From the NCBI GenBank assembly GCA_964638815.1, contig CAZXBB010000155.1, forward strand, positions 1-9,874: a stretch of 9,874 nucleotides of DNA. The letters are read 5' to 3'. The stretch comes from CAZXBB01 sp964638815. Its GTDB lineage: Bacteria; Planctomycetota; Phycisphaerae; Phycisphaerales; SM1A02. A program made the position numbers and the translations under genes. The notes below the pieces were generated by a model that was not told where the DNA came from, searched no databases, and was given only the letters and a program-made list of their open reading frames with translations. Shown one piece after another: positions 7,462-9,874 of the stretch. Each line of letters starts with the position of its first letter. The first letter of the stretch is position 1.

Positions 7462-7950
7462 ATGAACGCCAGGGACCTCCTCCGCCACAACATCAGGTTC
7501 ACCCACGGCGTGACGAAGATGTATCTCAAGGATCTCAGCGACGACGAGATGCTCGTTCGCGCCGTCGATGGCTCGAACCACATCGCGTGGCAACTCGGGC
7601 ATCTCATCGCGTCCGAACGGTCGCTGCTGAAGGCGATCGGGGCCGACGTGCCCGATCTTCCGGAGGGATTCGAGGAGGCGCACGGTCGCGACAACGTCGG
7701 CAGCGACGACGCGAGCCAGTTCCTCAGCAAGGACGAGTACTTCGACCTCATGGCGAAGATGCACGCGGCGGCCGAGGCCGCGATCGACAGGACCGACGAC
7801 GCCGATCTCGATGGACCCGCGCCCGAGAACGTGCGGAGCTTCTGTCCCACCGTCGGCGCGGTCCTGCTCATGACGGGATCGCACGAGATGATGCACTCCG
7901 GCCAGATCGCGGCGATACGCCGCAAGCTCGGCAAGCCGGTGGTGATCTGA
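7462..7950 (+). CDS. DinB-family (YfiT/DinB-like) metal-binding four-helix protein
   Basis: This 162-residue protein has the size and pattern of the DinB/YfiT superfamily, four-helix-bundle proteins that hold a divalent metal with three histidines. Members include thiol-dependent transferases and proteins of unknown role. The histidines are visible: HIAWQLGH (His47) in the second helix region and GSHEMMHSGQIAAIRR (His141, His145) near the C terminus. MNARDLLRHN starts the first helix. No signal peptide is seen. The start at 7462 follows a good ribosome binding site. The gene is divergent from the metallophosphoesterase and appears to have its own promoter with a dyad element. The name recalls DNA-damage induction in Bacillus subtilis, but nothing here shows SOS control, and the substrate cannot be inferred. 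Confidence 0.85.
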   Translation: MNARDLLRHNIRFTHGVTKMYLKDLSDDEMLVRAVDGSNHIAWQLGHLIASERSLLKAIGADVPDLPEGFEEAHGRDNVGSDDASQFLSKDEYFDLMAKMHAAAEAAIDRTDDADLDGPAPENVRSFCPTVGAVLLMTGSHEMMHSGQIAAIRRKLGKPVVI

Positions 7951-8012
7951 TCTTCGTCTCCGCGACGAGCAACCACCTTCACGTACTCGTGCAAACCAAG
8001 GCGGCATGGATG
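7950..8012 (+). pseudogene. Possible relic of a Y1 (IS200/REP-associated) transposase HUH motif
   Basis: Starting in the last base of the DinB stop codon, in another frame, the DNA encodes IFVSATSNHLHVLVQTKAA. This resembles the SNHxHLLV segment around the HUH motif (His-x-His, here codons at 7974 and 7980) of Y1 transposases. No other transposase part, start codon or catalytic tyrosine is recognisable, so at most this is a fragment. A chance match is possible. Confidence 0.3.
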
Positions 8013-8017
8013 CCGCC
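8000..8017. repeat. Perfect 8-bp hairpin, REP-like
   Basis: GGCGGCAT and ATGCCGCC flank a 2-nt centre (GG). It lies 50 nt after the DinB stop with no T-run on either side, so it is not a standard intrinsic terminator. It may stabilise the 3' end of the transcript or be part of a REP-like element with the hairpin at 8048-8066. Confidence 0.5.
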
Positions 8018-8033
8018 GGTCGCCGCGCGACTT

Positions 8034-8056
8034 CTGCAGACCCGCCTGCAGACCCG
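8034..8056. repeat. 11-bp direct repeat CTGCAGACCCG, two copies
   Basis: The 11-mer occurs at 8034-8044 and 8046-8056, a 12-nt period. The second copy supplies the left arm of the hairpin at 8048-8066. The first could pair with the same right arm, giving two alternative folds. Confidence 0.6.
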
Positions 8057-8066
8057 GAGGGTCTGC
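8048..8066. repeat. Perfect 8-bp hairpin with 3-nt loop, REP-like
   Basis: GCAGACCC, loop GGA, GGGTCTGC. The stem is followed on the plus strand by GAAAACC, not a T-run. With the hairpin at 8000-8017 it forms a pair of compact palindromes about 30 nt apart, an arrangement seen in REP/BIME elements. Confidence 0.5.
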
Positions 8067-8073
8067 GAAAACC

Positions 8074-8166
8074 AGCGTCCTGAAGGGCGATCGCGCGCTC
8101 ACGGTTGACCATCTGAAGAAGCTCGCCGCCCGGTTCAAGGTCAGCCCTCAGCTCTTCATCGATTGA
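8074..8166 (+). pseudogene. C-terminal remnant of a HigA-type (XRE/HTH) antitoxin
   Basis: The frame ending at the TGA at 8164 encodes SVLKGDRALTVDHLKKLAAR followed by FKVSPQLFID. This fits the end of HigA/XRE antitoxins, where a VLSGKRxLT turn is followed by a helix and a terminal FxVSPxLFI. The frame is open back to the DinB stop, but no ATG, GTG or TTG lies in it and the preceding residues (CRPGGSAKT) do not resemble the HTH domain. Only about 30 of the usual 100 or more residues remain. No toxin gene is adjacent. I read it as a decayed toxin-antitoxin locus. Confidence 0.5.
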
Positions 8167-8200
8167 TCTGCGGCGCGCAAGCCGGTAACCCGCCGTCTCT

Positions 8201-8231
8201 GAATCGCGGCGCACACGGCAGCCGTCGATTC
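8201..8231. terminator. Nested inverted repeat between convergent genes, possible terminator
   Basis: GAATCG (8201-8206) pairs with CGATTC (8226-8231), and inside lies ACGGC-A-GCCGT (8215-8225). The left side carries an 8-nt unpaired bulge. It sits 42 nt beyond the stop of the minus-strand HAF/dockerin gene, where a terminator would be expected, but no T-run follows on either strand. Confidence 0.25.
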
Positions 8232-8273
8232 GCGGTGTTCACGAGAGATCAAGCGTGAGTCACGGGGCAATGG

Positions 8274-9506
8274 TCATGAACTCCAGTTGCCGAGGACGGT
8301 CAGCAGGTCATCGATGCCCACCTGGTGATCGCCGGTGACGTCCGCCGGACATTCTGCCGGAGGCGCCGGGCATGAGCCCCAGGCGCTGATCACGGTCAGC
8401 AGATCCTCGAAGTCCACCCAGCCGTCGCCGGTCACGTCGCCAAGTACGGGCTCGAGCGCCTGCCACATCACCGCCTCGTACTGGGCCGTGGTGGTGTTGA
8501 ACGCGGCGCCCACGATCCGAGTTCCGTCTGTGCTGATCCAATTTGCCACCGAGTTGATGTACCCGGTCGGCATGAACACGCTCAGGTCGGTCGCGCTTTC
8601 CGGAGTGCTGGTCCAGAGCGTCGCGCGGCTGCGGCCCTGGGTGTTGGTGCGATGTCCGACCTGTCGTCCGTTGCTGATGTGGAACACGCCTGATTCGTGA
8701 TCCTGGTAGTGCAGGTTCGTCATCGCATGGGTCTGGGCGTCCCAGGTGACGGCGCGCCGAAGTCCGCCGAGGCTGATGTAGCCGCCGATCTGACTGCAGT
8801 CGATCGCGAGGGCGAAGCCGGCCGTGATGCCTGTCGGAGTCAGGTCGACCACCGATGCAGCGGTTCCGCGCCAGAGGTACGCATGGTTCTGCCCTTGACC
8901 GACGGGGCGTCCGTACCCGACCTGGACGTCTCCCTCGCAGCTGGTCGCGAAGGTCTCCTGGTAATCGGCGGGGTGCAGGTCGATGGCTCGATCCGCCGAG
9001 GGCCCGGTCCAGAAGAACGCGTGATTGAACATGTCGCCTTCCGGTCGGGCGTAGCCGGCGAGTCCGCTGGCCGATCCGCCGGTCACGAACGCATTGTTGA
9101 AGCCGACCGGCGTGATCACGACCGCGGATCCATCAGTGTGCCACACGAGCGCTTCGCGACGCGGCGGAAGGACAATGGCATCACCGGAACCAAGGGCAAG
9201 CGCGCCGGTGACACCCTGTTGCACGCCCAGGACCACCGCACTGCGGTAGCCCGCCGGGGTGATGTCCTGGTGCACCAGATCGCTCGACCATCGCGCGGCG
9301 CGAGTGAAGAAGTCGTCCGGCTCCGTCGTGTAGCCGTAGATGACATGCTCCTGCGTGATGGCGAGCGCGTTTGAGCCGGCGGTCCCGCCGGGGTCCACGC
9401 TCCCGAAGCCGTACTGCGACTGGGCGTACGCCGTCGTGGCGAGAACGACAGCCGACACGGCAGCGATGCTGACTGAGCGGTTGCCCGACGGGAAATGAGC
9501 GCTCAT
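8274..9506 (-). CDS. Secreted HAF-repeat protein with C-terminal dockerin-type domain
   Basis: This 410-residue protein begins with a Sec signal peptide: SGNRSVS, a hydrophobic core (IAAVSAVVLATT) and AYA before QSQ, predicting cleavage after residue 28. The body carries about seven repeats of the HAF extracellular type, each with an xxAxxW core: RAARW (69), REALVW (117), NHAFFW (161), NHAYLW (207), RRAVTW (250), SRATLW (293) and YEAVMW (343). Several are followed by D(L/I)TPxGY and a Gly-rich strand, as in a beta-propeller-like fold. The C terminus has two dockerin calcium loops, DVTGDGWVDFED (from 357) and DVTGDHQVGIDD (from 389), separated by cysteines at 379 and 386, as in the GC-type dockerin of planctomycetes. 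Loop two has Gly where Asp or Asn is usual at position 9. It is probably exported and held by, or docked to, an envelope component. The ligand and biological role are unknown. The start is set by an ideal ribosome binding site. Confidence 0.87.
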   Translation of the reverse strand: MSAHFPSGNRSVSIAAVSAVVLATTAYAQSQYGFGSVDPGGTAGSNALAITQEHVIYGYTTEPDDFFTRAARWSSDLVHQDITPAGYRSAVVLGVQQGVTGALALGSGDAIVLPPRREALVWHTDGSAVVITPVGFNNAFVTGGSASGLAGYARPEGDMFNHAFFWTGPSADRAIDLHPADYQETFATSCEGDVQVGYGRPVGQGQNHAYLWRGTAASVVDLTPTGITAGFALAIDCSQIGGYISLGGLRRAVTWDAQTHAMTNLHYQDHESGVFHISNGRQVGHRTNTQGRSRATLWTSTPESATDLSVFMPTGYINSVANWISTDGTRIVGAAFNTTTAQYEAVMWQALEPVLGDVTGDGWVDFEDLLTVISAWGSCPAPPAECPADVTGDHQVGIDDLLTVLGNWSS

Positions 9507-9512
9507 GACATG

Positions 9513-9518
9513 CCTCCT
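9513..9518 (-). promoter_or_regulatory. Ribosome binding site of the HAF/dockerin gene
   Basis: On the minus strand this reads AGGAGG, a full Shine-Dalgarno match, 6 nt before the ATG at 9506. It decides this start over upstream in-frame ATGs, including the one preceding SDKALAARG. Another ATG overlaps the spacer (9509-9511) but is out of frame. Confidence 0.75.
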
Positions 9519-9636
9519 GTGAACAGGCCAGCGAACACCCCGCGCGGCGAGGGCTTTATCGCTCATGCCGCGCTCCATCCAGCAGAGCAGCGCATCGGCG
9601 CAGGGGATACAGAAAAAGTCGCACGACACACGAAAG

Positions 9637-9651
9637 TCCGAGAGTCTCGGA
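9637..9651. repeat. 15-bp dyad upstream of the HAF/dockerin gene
   Basis: TCCGAGA and TCTCGGA flank a single central G, a perfect 7-bp inverted repeat about 130 nt before the start codon. It could be a regulator binding site. No promoter elements beside it are clear enough to support this. Confidence 0.35.
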
Positions 9652-9846
9652 GCCCGGTGCCGACTCCGGGCTTCCTTGATGCACCCCCCGGCGCGCCCCT
9701 GACCTCGGGACCTCGGACGCTCCACGAGGCGCCAGACAGGGGCTCGCTCGCGCCACGACCGCCGGACTCGATCGCGCGGCCGGCACCGCGCCACGTGCTC
9801 AAGGGGATCCGTCCTCCCGTCGACGACTGCTCACTATTGCAGACGC

Positions 9847-9872
9847 GGCCCCACTTCCCGGCCCCACTTCCC
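9847..9872. repeat. Tandem duplication of a 13-mer at the window edge
   Basis: GGCCCCACTTCCC occurs at 9847-9859 and again directly at 9860-9872, followed by CC at the end of the window. The array may continue beyond it. Confidence 0.7.
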
Positions 9873-9874
9873 CC

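Larger units (their letters stand above)
9507..9874. other. Non-coding upstream region of the HAF/dockerin gene
   Basis: I see no supportable gene in these 368 nt. The minus-strand frame of the HAF gene stays open up to about 9794, but that extension is Arg/Cys-rich, has no family similarity and would bury the signal peptide. The region holds the gene's ribosome binding site, a 15-bp dyad at 9637-9651 and a tandem 13-mer at the window edge. I could not identify a convincing -10/-35 pair. Confidence 0.6.

Noticed and set aside
8697..9374. 225-codon plus-strand frame
   Set aside because: It is antisense to the HAF/dockerin gene and has no domain resemblance.
9507..9794. N-terminal extension of the HAF/dockerin protein
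   Set aside because: It would place about 96 unrelated residues before a clear signal peptide, and AGGAGG lies 6 nt before the ATG at 9506.

Overview
The window looks like a piece of a GC-rich planctomycete chromosome, probably from the Phycisphaerae side of the phylum. The best lineage clue is the secreted protein at 8274-9506. It pairs HAF-type extracellular repeats with a C-terminal two-loop dockerin of the kind with cysteines between the loops, which is characteristic of that group. No rRNA, tRNA, CRISPR array or intact insertion sequence is visible.

Region 1 (1-6343, + strand) is a probable operon of three genes. It opens with a Glu/Leu/Phe/Val-type dehydrogenase, most likely glutamate dehydrogenase, whose first few codons lie before the window. 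After a 127-nt gap holding a 12-bp minisatellite come two related proteins built on the ATP-grasp (PEP/pyruvate-binding, PPDK_N-type) domain of PEP synthase. The second starts inside the stop codon of the first. Neither has the swivelling phospho-histidine domain or the PEP-binding barrel of a true PEP synthase or pyruvate phosphate dikinase. Both instead carry a shared C-terminal module marked by GxGRWGS and G(S/T)HFF. The second protein adds a GAF sensor domain in front and a nucleotidyltransferase-fold domain behind. A sensor, an ATP-grasp phosphotransferase-like core and a nucleotidyltransferase beside a nitrogen/carbon branch-point enzyme suggests an undescribed control or phosphotransfer system. 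This is the most interesting part of the window.

Region 2 (6336-7950) holds a minus-strand metallophosphoesterase, convergent with the operon and overlapping its end by 8 nt, and a divergent plus-strand DinB-family metalloprotein. The 262-nt gap between their starts has a plausible sigma70-type promoter for the DinB gene, followed by a 26-bp interrupted dyad that looks like an operator or leader hairpin.

Region 3 (7951-8273) has no intact gene. It contains what look like decayed fragments: a peptide resembling the HUH motif of a Y1 (IS200/REP-associated) transposase, the C-terminal tail of a HigA-type antitoxin, and compact perfect hairpins resembling REP elements.

Region 4 (8274-9874, - strand) holds the secreted HAF-repeat/dockerin protein with a very clear ribosome binding site. 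About 370 nt upstream of it has no gene that I can support, only a short dyad and a 13-bp tandem duplication at the window edge.
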